Shown: in pieces, positions 15,292 to 24,407 of the stretch | Position numbering within the stretch: position 1 is the first letter of the stretch | How the letters are laid out: every line of letters starts with the position of its first letter | Origin: Candidatus Poribacteria bacterium | Lineage (GTDB): Bacteria; Poribacteria; WGA-4E; WGA-3G | Length of the DNA: 64,000 bases | Assembly (NCBI GenBank): GCA_028818705.1 | Contig: JAPPNJ010000011.1 | Coordinates: 26,464-90,463, forward strand | Direction: 5' to 3' | Program-made: the position numbers and the translations under genes | The notes under the pieces: model-generated | What the model was told of the DNA's origin: nothing | Seen by the model: only the letters and a program-made list of their open reading frames with translations | Database searches by the model: none

Positions 15292-18279
15292 ATGCCCAAC
15301 CGACGCGAAACAACAATTACAAATGAATTGGTAAATATTCTACGAAACATGCGCCACGGTTGGGAACTCGAAACAGAAGTCAACGCCTTCATCAAAGGCA
15401 ACAGTGAACTGGATGCCCTCGTAATTGAACGGGGCAGAGAACCTATCGGCATCGAAGCCAAATTCGCCACAACCACCAACGCCAAAAACCTCATCAAACA
15501 AGCCGAAACAAGACTCGTCTATGAACTCGAAGCAGAATACCATACCGCCACGAAAACCCTCAACAACGTCATGGCAATTTTGTATCCTGAGCGTTTTAAA
15601 ACGATGCCGGGACGGGACATCAGCTCACAACTCCGTGAGGCGGATGACCTACAGTACAAACTCATTAGTACCCTCAGGGGCACCGTCGGACACTTTCCAG
15701 AAAATGGATGGGCAATTGGCACGGTGGGAGACATTGCGAATGCGTTACACGTCGGCGCAATGCCCAACTCTCAACTGGAACAAGCAGCAAAAGACATGGA
15801 ATATAGTATTGACAGCGCGGCTCACTTACTTGAAGACGCAATCGTCAATCATCGTGCTATCGGGACCAAAATTGAGACAATTCTTCACCAAGAAGTCTTT
15901 GTAGGAGCGATTTCCGAATCGCGACATCTCAACATACAAACCCTCCGTATGGCTGCACTGATTATCACCGATGCCTTTGTTTTTCAAAGCTCACTTGCCG
16001 GCAAAGCAGAAATGGAATCTGTCCGATCACTTCGCCAACTTTTGCCCACGATTGACTACGCCCATGTTATCGCTGATTGGAACACCATCCTCAAAGTCAA
16101 TTATCGTCCTATCTTTGAGGATGCCCGTAATCTCGTTGAGGCACTCGCTACTGATGATAGGTTGGTTAAACCCATCTTAACCCTCCTTTGTGAAGCAGCT
16201 AAAGACCTCGTTGACACCGATATCGCACAGATTCACGAACTTGCAGGCATCGTTTTCCAAAAACTCATCACCGATAGGAAATACGTTAAGGCAAATTACA
16301 CACTCCCAGAAAGTGCTGTACTGTTGTCAACCCTTGTGATGCCCGAACTGCCCGAAGGTAAACTCCCGAAAGTGGCGGACTTCGCCTGTGGGACCGGTGC
16401 GCTCCTCAACGGCGTATATCAACGTATCCTATCTTTATACGAACAACAAGGTGGAAACGGGAGGGATATTCACCAGAAGATGCTTGAGGAAAACATCGCT
16501 GGTGCCGATGTTATGCCTAATGCTACACATCTTACAGCGGCATCTCTTGCAAGTACGTATTCAGGTATCAAAATCGGTGACACTCAAATACTCACCGCCC
16601 CCTATGGGGTAATGGAGGATGGAAGTTACGCGATAGGTTCATTGGAATTGCTTGATGACGTGTCGTTACTGGACACTGATGCTGAACAGATCGGGGGCGA
16701 GGAGAACACAGTGGTTAAACTTCAACAGCAATTCCAGCACGGTGATATTGATATCGTGATACAGAATCCGCCCTTTACAAGACCTGGATCGGACAGCAAC
16801 ACCAACATTCCAAAGTCTATATTCCAAGGTAGTGATCGACCCAAGGTAGAACAGAAAGCAATGCAGGCTATGCTGAAATCTAAAGACAGAAGAGTAGCAG
16901 AGGGAATTTCTGACTTTGCACCCAATTTCGTTGACCTTGCGGATAAGAAACTTAAGCGCGGCGGGACAATGGGATTTATTCTCCTATTGACAGTATTGAG
17001 GTCACCCATTACACAGAAAATTAGGGATATGTGGGCAACCGAATACCACAATGTAGTTGTGATTACTATACCTAAGAGGACGGCAAAGGATTGTGCATTC
17101 TCTGCCGATACTAAGAAAGCGGAATGCATCGTCGTCGCAACGAAAGGTATCGGGGAAAATACAGGGCGAGGTACATTCGTCTGCTTAAAGCAGAGACCTC
17201 AAAGTACACTTGAAGCAATGGAAATCGCAAAACAGATATTCGCGAGCAGTAGCACACGAAAACTTGAAGATGTTCCTAACGGTGGGAATATTATCAGCAT
17301 AGGAAACACCAATAGCGGACAAGTGATAGATTGCCCCATCAAAGATGGCGTGGAATGGGTTGCAACACGGACGCGATCAATGGCATTGTTACAGAGTGCC
17401 CACAAACTCGCTGCTGGAAAATTACATCTTCCAATGGAAAGAGAACCTATTCCCATTGACATCTGCAGAATGCAAGATATAGCAAAAATTGGATCAGCTG
17501 ATTTGTACAGAAAAGACGGATCATTTATTATGGTAGAAGGATGGGAACCTAACAGTGATGGTTACGATGCCTTATGGAAAGTTAACGCGCCTTTACAACG
17601 AGCTATGGTTGCCTTGCCAAACTCTAAAGCGATACCTCGTTCAACTGAAAACGCTACGGTTAAACGAGCCTTAGATTGCATGAGCAAAACCCATTATCAT
17701 ATCAATCTGAGATTCACTTCAAATTCAATTATATCCTCCTTTACTGAGGATCCCTCCATTGGAATCCGATCAATGATAAATGTTTTACTCAACAACCCGC
17801 GACACGAAATTGCGTGGACATTGTGGTGCAACTCAACACTAGGAATCTTCTGTCACTGGTTACATAGCAGTAAACAGGATATGGGGCGCGGGACCCTGCG
17901 TCAGCAGACATTAGGAACACTGCCGACGCTGGATATTCGCAGTCTTTCCGATAAACAGTTAGCAAAAGCTAGGATGCTCTTTGAGCGACTGAGATATAAG
18001 CGTATGCTGCCAGTCAATGAGTGCGCCCATGACCTTATCCGACATGATCTGGATACAGAACTGCTGACAGAGGTGCTTGGCATTAATAATCTTGGTGTCC
18101 TCACAGCCATGCAAACTCTCCGTGAAATGCTCTGTGCTGAACCAAGTGTCCAAGGTGAGAAGAAAGATAAGTGCAACCTTGACGCGGAGTTGGCGATGCT
18201 TAAGAAGAAGGAGGTTGCGTTGCCGAGTTGGTATAAAGATGAAAAACTAAACACCTCGGTAAAGAACACTCCAATTTGA
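15292..18279 (+). CDS. Fused restriction-modification enzyme (nuclease plus N6-adenine methyltransferase, type IIG-like)
   Basis: A 995-residue protein. Residues 39-57 (ELDALVIE...IGIEAKF) form a PD-(D/E)XK-like site with D41, E55 and K57. A helical region follows. The gamma-type N6-adenine methylase has SAM motif ADFACGTGALLNG (about 360-375) and catalytic motif IQNPPF (about 480). The C-terminal 300 residues probably hold target recognition. One-polypeptide nuclease, methylase and recognition is the type IIG/IIL plan; no separate R or S gene is present. It would methylate and cut DNA at an unknown site. A palindromic repeat is inserted in frame at codons 204-211. SD AAGGAA precedes the ATG. 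Confidence 0.8.
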   Translation: MPNRRETTITNELVNILRNMRHGWELETEVNAFIKGNSELDALVIERGREPIGIEAKFATTTNAKNLIKQAETRLVYELEAEYHTATKTLNNVMAILYPERFKTMPGRDISSQLREADDLQYKLISTLRGTVGHFPENGWAIGTVGDIANALHVGAMPNSQLEQAAKDMEYSIDSAAHLLEDAIVNHRAIGTKIETILHQEVFVGAISESRHLNIQTLRMAALIITDAFVFQSSLAGKAEMESVRSLRQLLPTIDYAHVIADWNTILKVNYRPIFEDARNLVEALATDDRLVKPILTLLCEAAKDLVDTDIAQIHELAGIVFQKLITDRKYVKANYTLPESAVLLSTLVMPELPEGKLPKVADFACGTGALLNGVYQRILSLYEQQGGNGRDIHQKMLEENIAGADVMPNATHLTAASLASTYSGIKIGDTQILTAPYGVMEDGSYAIGSLELLDDVSLLDTDAEQIGGEENTVVKLQQQFQHGDIDIVIQNPPFTRPGSDSNTNIPKSIFQGSDRPKVEQKAMQAMLKSKDRRVAEGISDFAPNFVDLADKKLKRGGTMGFILLLTVLRSPITQKIRDMWATEYHNVVVITIPKRTAKDCAFSADTKKAECIVVATKGIGENTGRGTFVCLKQRPQSTLEAMEIAKQIFASSSTRKLEDVPNGGNIISIGNTNSGQVIDCPIKDGVEWVATRTRSMALLQSAHKLAAGKLHLPMEREPIPIDICRMQDIAKIGSADLYRKDGSFIMVEGWEPNSDGYDALWKVNAPLQRAMVALPNSKAIPRSTENATVKRALDCMSKTHYHINLRFTSNSIISSFTEDPSIGIRSMINVLLNNPRHEIAWTLWCNSTLGIFCHWLHSSKQDMGRGTLRQQTLGTLPTLDIRSLSDKQLAKARMLFERLRYKRMLPVNECAHDLIRHDLDTELLTEVLGINNLGVLTAMQTLREMLCAEPSVQGEKKDKCNLDAELAMLKKKEVALPSWYKDEKLNTSVKNTPI
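15900..15925 (+). repeat. GTAGGAG palindromic element inside the restriction-modification gene
   Basis: TGTAGGAG-type prefix, then stem GCGATT-TCCG-AATCGC and CGAC tail. It starts exactly at a codon boundary (15901) and encodes VGAISESR without breaking the frame. Its layout matches intergenic elements at 12614, 12647 and 55163. Confidence 0.7.
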
Positions 18280-18304
18280 CGTTCCTATATTATGAGTGTT
18301 ATAA

Positions 18305-18436
18305 TTCCAAAACGACGGTCAACTTAGTTCAGGCTATAAGGCTATCCAAAGCGGGTTCAATTCAGACTTTATTCGACGTGGAGATATAGACATGCAAATC
18401 GAAGACTACTTCAACGTCGAAAAGGAACGAGGTTAG
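18305..18436 (+). pseudogene. Remnant reading frame ended by a hairpin repeat
   Basis: After a stop at 18302 the frame reads FQNDGQLSSGYKAIQSGF and then DFIRRGDIDMQIEDYFNVE before TAG at 18434. The residues look like real protein rather than noise, but I recognise no family. The stop codon lies within the palindrome ACGAGGTTAGGAAACCTCGT (18427-18446), so the repeat seems to have cut the frame. A short start at 18392 (MQIEDYF) is possible. The rest of 18280-18502 shows nothing else. Confidence 0.3.
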
Positions 18437-18446
18437 GAAACCTCGT
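18427..18446. repeat. ACGAGGTT/AACCTCGT hairpin
   Basis: A 20-base imperfect palindrome of the GGCGAGG family, with arms ACGAGGTT and AACCTCGT (8 bp with one shared loop). It supplies the stop of the upstream remnant frame. Confidence 0.6.
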
Positions 18447-18502
18447 CAGCGGAAGGAGCGTAAAGAGTGAGGTCAGAGAGAACACCATCAGTCATTAAGG
18501 GT

Positions 18503-19285
18503 CTAAAAGGACTTTTTTAGTGTTCCCCACGTCACCGCAAGCTTACCCGATGCCTCAACTGCCAACGCATCCCGCATATTCATGGTGATGTCCTGGATTT
18601 CATCTTCAGTGAGCGCCTGACTGAACATTGCGACTTCGTCAAGTACACCTGACCAGTAATCGCCTCTTGGATTGCCCCAGCGTCCAATCCTCACGGGTTC
18701 CGTATTGTGGTCGGGCGGAATCTCAGTCTTGGTTTCACCTTCCATCACACCGTCAAAATATGCCCGAAGCACTTTACCGTCAAAGGTTGCGGCAACGTGA
18801 TGCCATTTGCCATCGGCAGCGACTGTCTTACTAAAGGCAGTCTTCCATGCCCCACCTGTGGTATAGTTCACTCCGAGCAGATTTGTATTACCCGCGACGA
18901 ATATACCATAGTTCCTGGGGTTCCCAGCGACTGGCTCCTTGCCAATCACGGTTTGCCACTTACCCGTCGGCTCGGTTTTGACCCACGCCGATATTGTGTA
19001 TTCAGTGAGATCAAAATCGGCATGATGTGGGATTTCTACGATATTACCATTTCCATCGAATTCAAGAGCGGTTTTTATTTTCCCCTGAAGCCACTTCGCA
19101 CCGATAATCTTACCGTCATGCCCGTTACCGGAAGCATCTTTTGCGGTCCCTCCTTGATTCTCATCAAAAAGCCATACACCAACAAGGGCATCCTCTAATA
19201 CATTCGCTACGCATACACTGGTGCTGCACAGCAGTCCAATCAGTATTATCAATAGAATCATAGGTAATTTTTGAACAGTCATCAT
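18503..19285 (-). CDS. Secreted LamG (concanavalin A-like) domain protein
   Basis: About 260 residues. A signal peptide (residues 3-27, LLIILIGLLCSTSVCVA) is followed by one LamG/laminin-G-like domain: GVWLFDENQGGTAKDASGNGHDG, ALEFDGNG, TISAWVK, WHHVAATFDG, YFDGV and GVLDEVAMFSQALTEDEI. Such jelly-rolls bind glycans or proteins outside the cell. After the domain comes the tail VEASGKLAVTWGTLKKSF, shared with the LamG proteins at 52039 and 52932. AAGGAG precedes two consecutive ATGs; the second has the better spacing. It is downstream of two PhyH genes on the same strand. Confidence 0.85.
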   Translation of the reverse strand: MMTVQKLPMILLIILIGLLCSTSVCVANVLEDALVGVWLFDENQGGTAKDASGNGHDGKIIGAKWLQGKIKTALEFDGNGNIVEIPHHADFDLTEYTISAWVKTEPTGKWQTVIGKEPVAGNPRNYGIFVAGNTNLLGVNYTTGGAWKTAFSKTVAADGKWHHVAATFDGKVLRAYFDGVMEGETKTEIPPDHNTEPVRIGRWGNPRGDYWSGVLDEVAMFSQALTEDEIQDITMNMRDALAVEASGKLAVTWGTLKKSF

Positions 19286-19305
19286 GTTCTCCTTTCAAAA
19301 TACCA

Positions 19306-20169
19306 TCAATCGGATTCAGGGATAGGTAGGACATCGCGTTCGACTTCGTGAACCTTGTCGGAGAAGGTCTTACCACGAATCCACATGACAGGTTGTCGCT
19401 TCCTGCTATTGCGTGCCTCAGGACGTGCCCATTCCGCTGTGGCACTGAGGTAGTGGATGACATAACTCCTGCGGAACCGTAGGCTATGGTTGTCCGTGCT
19501 CTTATGTAAAAGATGGCTGTGGAACCAGATCACCGCACCGGGTGGCACCTCTACAGCAACACTGTCTTCGTCGCGTACGCCGCGTGCCAACTTGAACTCC
19601 CGTTGTTGAGAACCTTCGAGGTCGTCGTGCTGAAAAATATCCCATTTGTGGCTACCCGGAACAACGTAGAGACAGCCGTTCTCGCGATCCGCTGGGTCAA
19701 TAGCCGTCCACGTTCCGATGGTCGTCTCAGTTTTAAACCGATTGCGGAAATAGAACTTGTCTTGATGCCACGGGAAGCCGAGACCAATCTTCGGAGCCTT
19801 CCAGATAAACAGATTATTGATGCCGAGGATGTCCGGACCGAGGATGTCAACGAGCGGGTCTGTTAAACGAGGGTCGCGCACACGCGTAAGGAATTCCGGG
19901 CAGAAACAACTCGGATGATGGATTTTGTGCATCGCATAGATGCCTTGCTCTTCTATTTTTCCGTCTCTGACGAGTGCGTTCTGATCAACGTGTGTCGATG
20001 GATATGGACGTTTCTGATCCACAACATCTTCAGCGACTCGACGGAGCATATCGTTCTCTTCAGCCGAGAATACGTTCAATCGGACGAGGTAACCCTTCTC
20101 GTTCCAACACGCCACCTCATCTGGAGTCAAGGCAAAAGGTCGATCTTGTGGTGTCAATGCTGTACCCAT
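19306..20169 (-). CDS. PhyH family dioxygenase, tandem copy 1
   Basis: A 287-residue Fe(II)/2-oxoglutarate dioxygenase. The iron ligands are H135-x-D137 (WHQDKFYF) and the histidine in HSHLLHKSTDNHS, followed by the FRRSYV arginine region. The segment ENGCLYVVPGSHKWDIF is the usual PhyH/EctD-type centre. It is a close paralog of the next gene upstream, with long stretches of identical DNA, so this is a recent duplication. GGGGG lies before the ATG. Substrate unknown. The proteins differ mainly at the ends and at a few surface positions. Confidence 0.88.
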   Translation of the reverse strand: MGTALTPQDRPFALTPDEVACWNEKGYLVRLNVFSAEENDMLRRVAEDVVDQKRPYPSTHVDQNALVRDGKIEEQGIYAMHKIHHPSCFCPEFLTRVRDPRLTDPLVDILGPDILGINNLFIWKAPKIGLGFPWHQDKFYFRNRFKTETTIGTWTAIDPADRENGCLYVVPGSHKWDIFQHDDLEGSQQREFKLARGVRDEDSVAVEVPPGAVIWFHSHLLHKSTDNHSLRFRRSYVIHYLSATAEWARPEARNSRKRQPVMWIRGKTFSDKVHEVERDVLPIPESD

Positions 20170-20179
20170 TAATACCCCC

Positions 20180-21034
20180 TTAATGTCCCGTGGATTCCGG
20201 AATAGGCAGCACAGCGCGTTTCACTTCGTTAACCTTGCCGGGGAAGGTTTCACCGCGAACCCACATGACCGGTTGCCCTCTCCTGCCATTCGACCACTCC
20301 GCTTGTGCGCTGAGATAATGGGAGACGAAACTCCGGCGGAACCGCAGGCTATGGTTGTCCGTACTTTTATGCAAGAGGTGGCTATGGAACCAGATGACCG
20401 CACCCGGCGGTGCTTCTATCGCAATGCCGTCTTCGTCGCGCACACCCCGTGCCAACTTGAACTCCTGCTGTTGTGAACCTTCGAGGTCGTCGTGCTGAAA
20501 AATATCCCATTTGTGGCTGCCCGGAATAACGTAGAGACACCCGTTCCCTGTATCTGCTGGATCAATCGCCGTCCACGTTCCGACAGTTGTTTCGGTTTTG
20601 AACCGAGAACGGAAGTAGAACTTGTCTTGATGCCACGGGAAGCCGAGACCAATCTTCGGTGCTTTCCAGATAAAGAGTGTATTGATACCGAGGATATCTG
20701 GACCGAGGATGTCAACGAGCGGGTCAGTGAGACGCGGATCCCGTACACGGGCAAGGAACGCTGAGTCATAGCAGCTGGGAAAATGGATTTTGTGCATCGC
20801 ATAGATGCCTTGTTGCTCGGTTTTGCCATCTCTGACAAGCGCGTTCCGATCAATGTGTTCAGGTGGAAACGGACGTTTGCCATCAACAATATCTTCAGCA
20901 ACCTGACGGAACGCATCGTTCTCTTCAGCCGTGAATACATCCAAACGAACGAGGTAACCGTTCTCGTTCCAATACGCTAATTCGTCCGCGCTTAGCGCAA
21001 AACGTCGGTCTTGTGGTGTCGATTCTGTAGGCAT
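20180..21034 (-). CDS. PhyH family dioxygenase, tandem copy 2
   Basis: A 284-residue paralog of the 19306-20169 product, with the same active-site layout (H135-x-D137, distal histidine in HSHLLHKST, arginine in RFRRSFV). The central motif is NGCLYVIPGSHKWDIF. The gap between copies is only 10 bases, and AGGAG precedes this ATG, so the pair should be co-transcribed from a promoter near 21050-21120. Divergence of the C-terminal 25 residues could mark different partners or simple drift. Substrate unknown. Confidence 0.88.
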   Translation of the reverse strand: MPTESTPQDRRFALSADELAYWNENGYLVRLDVFTAEENDAFRQVAEDIVDGKRPFPPEHIDRNALVRDGKTEQQGIYAMHKIHFPSCYDSAFLARVRDPRLTDPLVDILGPDILGINTLFIWKAPKIGLGFPWHQDKFYFRSRFKTETTVGTWTAIDPADTGNGCLYVIPGSHKWDIFQHDDLEGSQQQEFKLARGVRDEDGIAIEAPPGAVIWFHSHLLHKSTDNHSLRFRRSFVSHYLSAQAEWSNGRRGQPVMWVRGETFPGKVNEVKRAVLPIPESTGH

Positions 21035-21170
21035 TGCTATCTCCTATTTCTGAGTTTGCGGGAGCGAGAAAACCCGCTGAACCGCTGTAAATATAATAAC
21101 ACATCAGACGAAAAAGTCAAATCCATTTTTCCTAAGAGTTAGGGTTATTTATGGTAGATTTTAGAATTAC

Positions 21171-21219
21171 CTTTACATTGCACATTGGCAAGGAATGTAA
21201 AGCAAAGACAAATTTTGCC
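21171..21219 (+). repeat. AATGTAAAGCAAAGAC-type element, copy C (decayed stem)
   Basis: The exact flank AATGTAAAGCAAAGAC (21194-21209) is followed by AAATTTTGCC, but the expected GGCAAAATTT arm is degenerate. A reverse half-copy, CTTTACATT, lies at 21171-21179, so the flanks themselves form an inverted repeat. The 21035-21356 gap otherwise holds divergent promoter sequence. Confidence 0.65.
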
Positions 21220-21278
21220 TACCAAGCGAAGGAACTTTCCCTTGCCGACGACTGACAGCTGATAGTCCACACTAAAGT

Positions 21279-21307
21279 TTTGAGAAATACGCGAAATATG
21301 CTAAAAT
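21279..21307 (+). promoter_or_regulatory. Candidate promoter for PhyH gene 21357
   Basis: TTGAGA and TAAAAT are separated by 17 bases, 49 bases upstream of the ATG. By-eye prediction. Confidence 0.4.
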
Positions 21308-21356
21308 AGCGTACTTTCTGGTTCAAGGTCACTGTCTAACATAGGGAGGAACGACA

Positions 21357-22535
21357 ATGAACACGAATGCATCACCAGTAAAAGAGACCTATCGCGCCCC
21401 AGCCTTTGCTGATTCTCTACCCGAACTTTCTGCTCCGGGTGCCACACCTGAAAGACTGGCATTCCTAAAGGAGCACGGCTTTCTTATCATTACCGACTTT
21501 GTCGATAACCCTTGGATCCCTATTCTTCGCGAGGCAGGTCGCCGTGTTACCGAGGCGACTGCACCCGAACATGTTTACGATAAAATTGATTGCTCAAAGG
21601 GCTACGTCCATCGTGCTGCACACGATGAACCGTGGGCAATCCGAGGACTCATTCACCCCGCTTTCAATGAACCATGTTTCTCTGAATTCCATGGTTCTAC
21701 GGATTTCCTCGATTTCGTCAGTTCATGGTGCCACGGACTCCAGCCTGAGGACCTGACATTCAGTGGTATGCTGCTCTGGGCAAACCCACGGAAACAGGAG
21801 AACGGACCGAGTTGGCACCGAGATGTGACGTGGTGGGGTGATGGCGCAGGTTACTTCTCACAGCGAGAAGTCCGCGGAGAGACCCCTGAAGACTATTCCG
21901 AAGAGGTGGAGCGAATTCGCTGGAAAGAAATTCAGGAAAGTAATGAGAAGCGAATTACCGAACGGAACAGCGTGAGCATGTTTTTGGCACTCGTTGACGA
22001 TGAATGCCATGAAGTTATCCCGGGGAGCCACCACCGATGGCGCACGCCGTATGAGCATGACGTGCTACTCCCGCAATCCATGAAAGATCAGGGTGTCCCA
22101 TATACACCGAGTTGGAACGGGACCGACCCATTGCCCGGTCAAGTCGCTATCCGGCTCAAGGCGGGAGAGGCACTCATCCGCAATGGTAACAACATCCACA
22201 CTGGACACACTGTACCTGAACGCGAGCGTAACACATTGTCGATCGGCTGGTCGAAATGGTCAGGTGAATCCACCGATGAACCTTCGGTCGCGGACGCACG
22301 AAACGCGTGGCAACTCGATCCTGCTGTCCGGGAGGCATTGCCACAGGCGTGGATGCAGACAGCGTGGGATCGGTGGGCAGAAACCCAAAAACTTGGAGAC
22401 ACGCTTGAGGACCGGTACGCTGGATATGATATTCGGCAGATTAAATCCGGGAAAGTCGCCGGGTGGCGCACCGAGCTGGAACGCCAAGCCGCGGCAGCAG
22501 GCGAGGCATGGGAAGCATTCCAAACGGCTGTCTAA
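21357..22535 (+). CDS. Larger PhyH family dioxygenase
   Basis: A 392-residue member of the PhyH superfamily, longer than its neighbours. The iron-binding pair is in SWHRDVTWWG (H-x-D), and the distal histidine with arginine is in IHTGHTVPERERNTLSIGW. The text EVIPGSHHRW is the characteristic PhyH centre. It has an extra N-terminal region of about 40 residues and a C-terminal helical tail of about 90. GGAGG lies just before the ATG. It is divergent from the tandem PhyH pair and probably has a different substrate. Followed by a GGCGAGG hairpin (22579-22602). Confidence 0.85.
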   Translation: MNTNASPVKETYRAPAFADSLPELSAPGATPERLAFLKEHGFLIITDFVDNPWIPILREAGRRVTEATAPEHVYDKIDCSKGYVHRAAHDEPWAIRGLIHPAFNEPCFSEFHGSTDFLDFVSSWCHGLQPEDLTFSGMLLWANPRKQENGPSWHRDVTWWGDGAGYFSQREVRGETPEDYSEEVERIRWKEIQESNEKRITERNSVSMFLALVDDECHEVIPGSHHRWRTPYEHDVLLPQSMKDQGVPYTPSWNGTDPLPGQVAIRLKAGEALIRNGNNIHTGHTVPERERNTLSIGWSKWSGESTDEPSVADARNAWQLDPAVREALPQAWMQTAWDRWAETQKLGDTLEDRYAGYDIRQIKSGKVAGWRTELERQAAAAGEAWEAFQTAV

Positions 22536-22578
22536 ATCCATGCCTATAGTAAACTTAGGATTATCGATACATTGTACC

Positions 22579-22602
22579 AGGCGAGGTTGGAAAACCTCGC
22601 CT
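22579..22602. repeat. AGGCGAGGTT/AACCTCGCCT perfect hairpin
   Basis: A 10-bp perfect stem with a 4-base loop, downstream of the PhyH gene. Another member of the GGCGAGG family; possible transcription stop but without a strong T-run. Confidence 0.7.
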
Positions 22603-22715
22603 ACCTATTTTGGAGAAAAATGGAAGGATTTCCAAATCTCAATGCTCCAACTGCCAACCCCTAATCGCTATTAGAAAATACCTATTCGTTAAATAAAATA
22701 TAACCAAAAACCGCT

Positions 22716-22796
22716 TTCACGGAGAACGCACAATTCCAAGTTCAGAAACCCAGTAAAATCAAGGCTCCAAAAACACCTCCGTGAAACCTCCGTGAA
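22716..22796. mobile_element. MITE-like element with TTCACGGAG/CTCCGTGAA ends, copy 1
   Basis: About 80 bases bounded by TTCACGGAGAAC and CTCCGTGAA (the right arm occurs twice). A 69-base relative with the same ends lies at 36268-36336. No coding capacity. The remaining part of 22536-22964 shows only AT-rich sequence and a possible promoter near 22850. Confidence 0.4.
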
Positions 22797-22964
22797 TACC
22801 CCTGTTAAAATACAATCCTTGGTAAAGTTTGAAAATAACTAAAGTTTGGACAAATATGCTAAAGTGTGATAAAGTAATCACAAGTAAACAACACGTTTGA
22901 AGTAACAAAAGGAGCGGGCTTTCCTCCATTCTAAAGACTGGAGCTCCCAAGCCTGAAGAATCTG

Positions 22965-24407
22965 ATGACAGGATTTGATGGATACAACACTGACGGATTT
23001 TATGACGAGATGTTCGCGCCCGATGGAAATGCTCGTCCCGCCGCTCAGATGTTAATGGAGCGAATAGAAGGTTTTCCTGACGGCGAATTGGCGCGCCGTC
23101 AAATAGCCGCTGAATACGCGCTGCTTCGGATGGGCATAACCTTCAACGTCTACGCTGATGAACAAGGCATCGAAAAAATCTTTCCTTTTGACCTCATTCC
23201 CCGAATTATTGATGCCAATGAATGGAATTGGATAGAACGCGGTCTTAAACAGCGCATCCACGCCCTGAATCTATTCATCGACGATGTTTATCACGATCAG
23301 AAAATTATCAAAGACGGTGTGGTTCCAGCAGAGGTTGTACTCTCATCAGAACGGTATTTGCAGCAATGCATAGGGTTAGATCCGCCGCGCGGTATCTGGT
23401 GTCATATCACCGGCACAGACTTGGTGCGGGATAGTGACGGACAAGTCTATGTCTTGGAGGATAATCTCGGTTGCCCATCCGGTGTCTCTTACGTGGTGGA
23501 AAACCGGCAGTTAATGAAACGGACGTTTCCACAGCTTTTTGGGATGTCCCAGATTCAACCCGTGGAGGACTATCCGAGTCATCTGTTAAATATGCTTCGC
23601 TACCTTGTAATGGATAGAGTGCCATCCCCGGAAGTTGCCCTCCTCACACCAGGGATCTATAATTCTGCCTATTTTGAGCACTCTTTCCTGGCACAACAGA
23701 TGGGGGCTGAATTGGTTGAGGGGCGCGATCTCGTCGTAATGGATGGGTTTGTTCATGCCCGAACCACGAAAGGGTTTGAGCGGGTTGATGTCCTCTACCG
23801 TCGCATCAACGACGATTTCCTTGACCCGAAAGCGTTCAGGTCCGAATCAATGCTCGGTGTTCCCGGTTTAATGGAAGTTTACAAAGCTGGACGTATCGCG
23901 CTCGTCAATGCCCCTGGAACCTGCGTCGCCGACGACAAAGTTGTTTGTTCGTTCGTGCCACAGATTATCAAGTACTACCTCGGCGAAGATATTATCGTCC
24001 CAAACGTCCCGACTTATATGTGTTGGGAAGACACAGACCGAAAATACGTTTTGGAGCATCTTGATGAACTCGTTGTGAAAGAAGCGAACCAATCTGGTGG
24101 CTATGGGATGCTGATTGGTCCGCATTCAACACAGGTAGAACAGGAAGAGTTTGCCCGCCGTATCAAAGCCAATCCGCGTAACTACATCGCGCAACCGACA
24201 CTCTCGCTTTCACGTGTGCCAGTACTTATTGATAATGACCATTTTGAAGGACGACACGTTGATCTGCGTCCGTTTATCCTTTATGGCGAAGATATTTACG
24301 TCCTTCCGGGTGGATTAACACGGGTTGCCCTGAAAAAAGGCTCACTGGTTGTCAACTCGTCTCAAGGTGGCGGTAGTAAGGATACGTGGGTCTTGTCAGA
24401 AATGTAA
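22965..24407 (+). CDS. Circularly permuted ATP-grasp protein (DUF404/DUF407)
   Basis: A 480-residue circularly permuted ATP-grasp type 2 protein, a predicted amide/peptide-bond ligase using ATP. Family hallmarks are FPFDLIPRII, the long helical middle, VLEDNLGCPSGVSYVVENR, LTPGIYNSAYFEHSFLAQQMGAELVEGRDLVV, VVKEANQSGGYGMLIGP and the end LPGGLTRVA...GGGSKDTWVL. It opens a five-gene cluster with alpha-E and transglutaminase proteins, in which it is thought to build or attach peptides. No clear Shine-Dalgarno is seen. Its last codon and stop lie within hairpin repeat copy D. Confidence 0.9.
   Translation: MTGFDGYNTDGFYDEMFAPDGNARPAAQMLMERIEGFPDGELARRQIAAEYALLRMGITFNVYADEQGIEKIFPFDLIPRIIDANEWNWIERGLKQRIHALNLFIDDVYHDQKIIKDGVVPAEVVLSSERYLQQCIGLDPPRGIWCHITGTDLVRDSDGQVYVLEDNLGCPSGVSYVVENRQLMKRTFPQLFGMSQIQPVEDYPSHLLNMLRYLVMDRVPSPEVALLTPGIYNSAYFEHSFLAQQMGAELVEGRDLVVMDGFVHARTTKGFERVDVLYRRINDDFLDPKAFRSESMLGVPGLMEVYKAGRIALVNAPGTCVADDKVVCSFVPQIIKYYLGEDIIVPNVPTYMCWEDTDRKYVLEHLDELVVKEANQSGGYGMLIGPHSTQVEQEEFARRIKANPRNYIAQPTLSLSRVPVLIDNDHFEGRHVDLRPFILYGEDIYVLPGGLTRVALKKGSLVVNSSQGGGSKDTWVLSEM

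Noticed and set aside
18330-18380. tRNA gene (GGTTCAATTC-like loop)
   Set aside because: No acceptor or anticodon arms can be paired around it.
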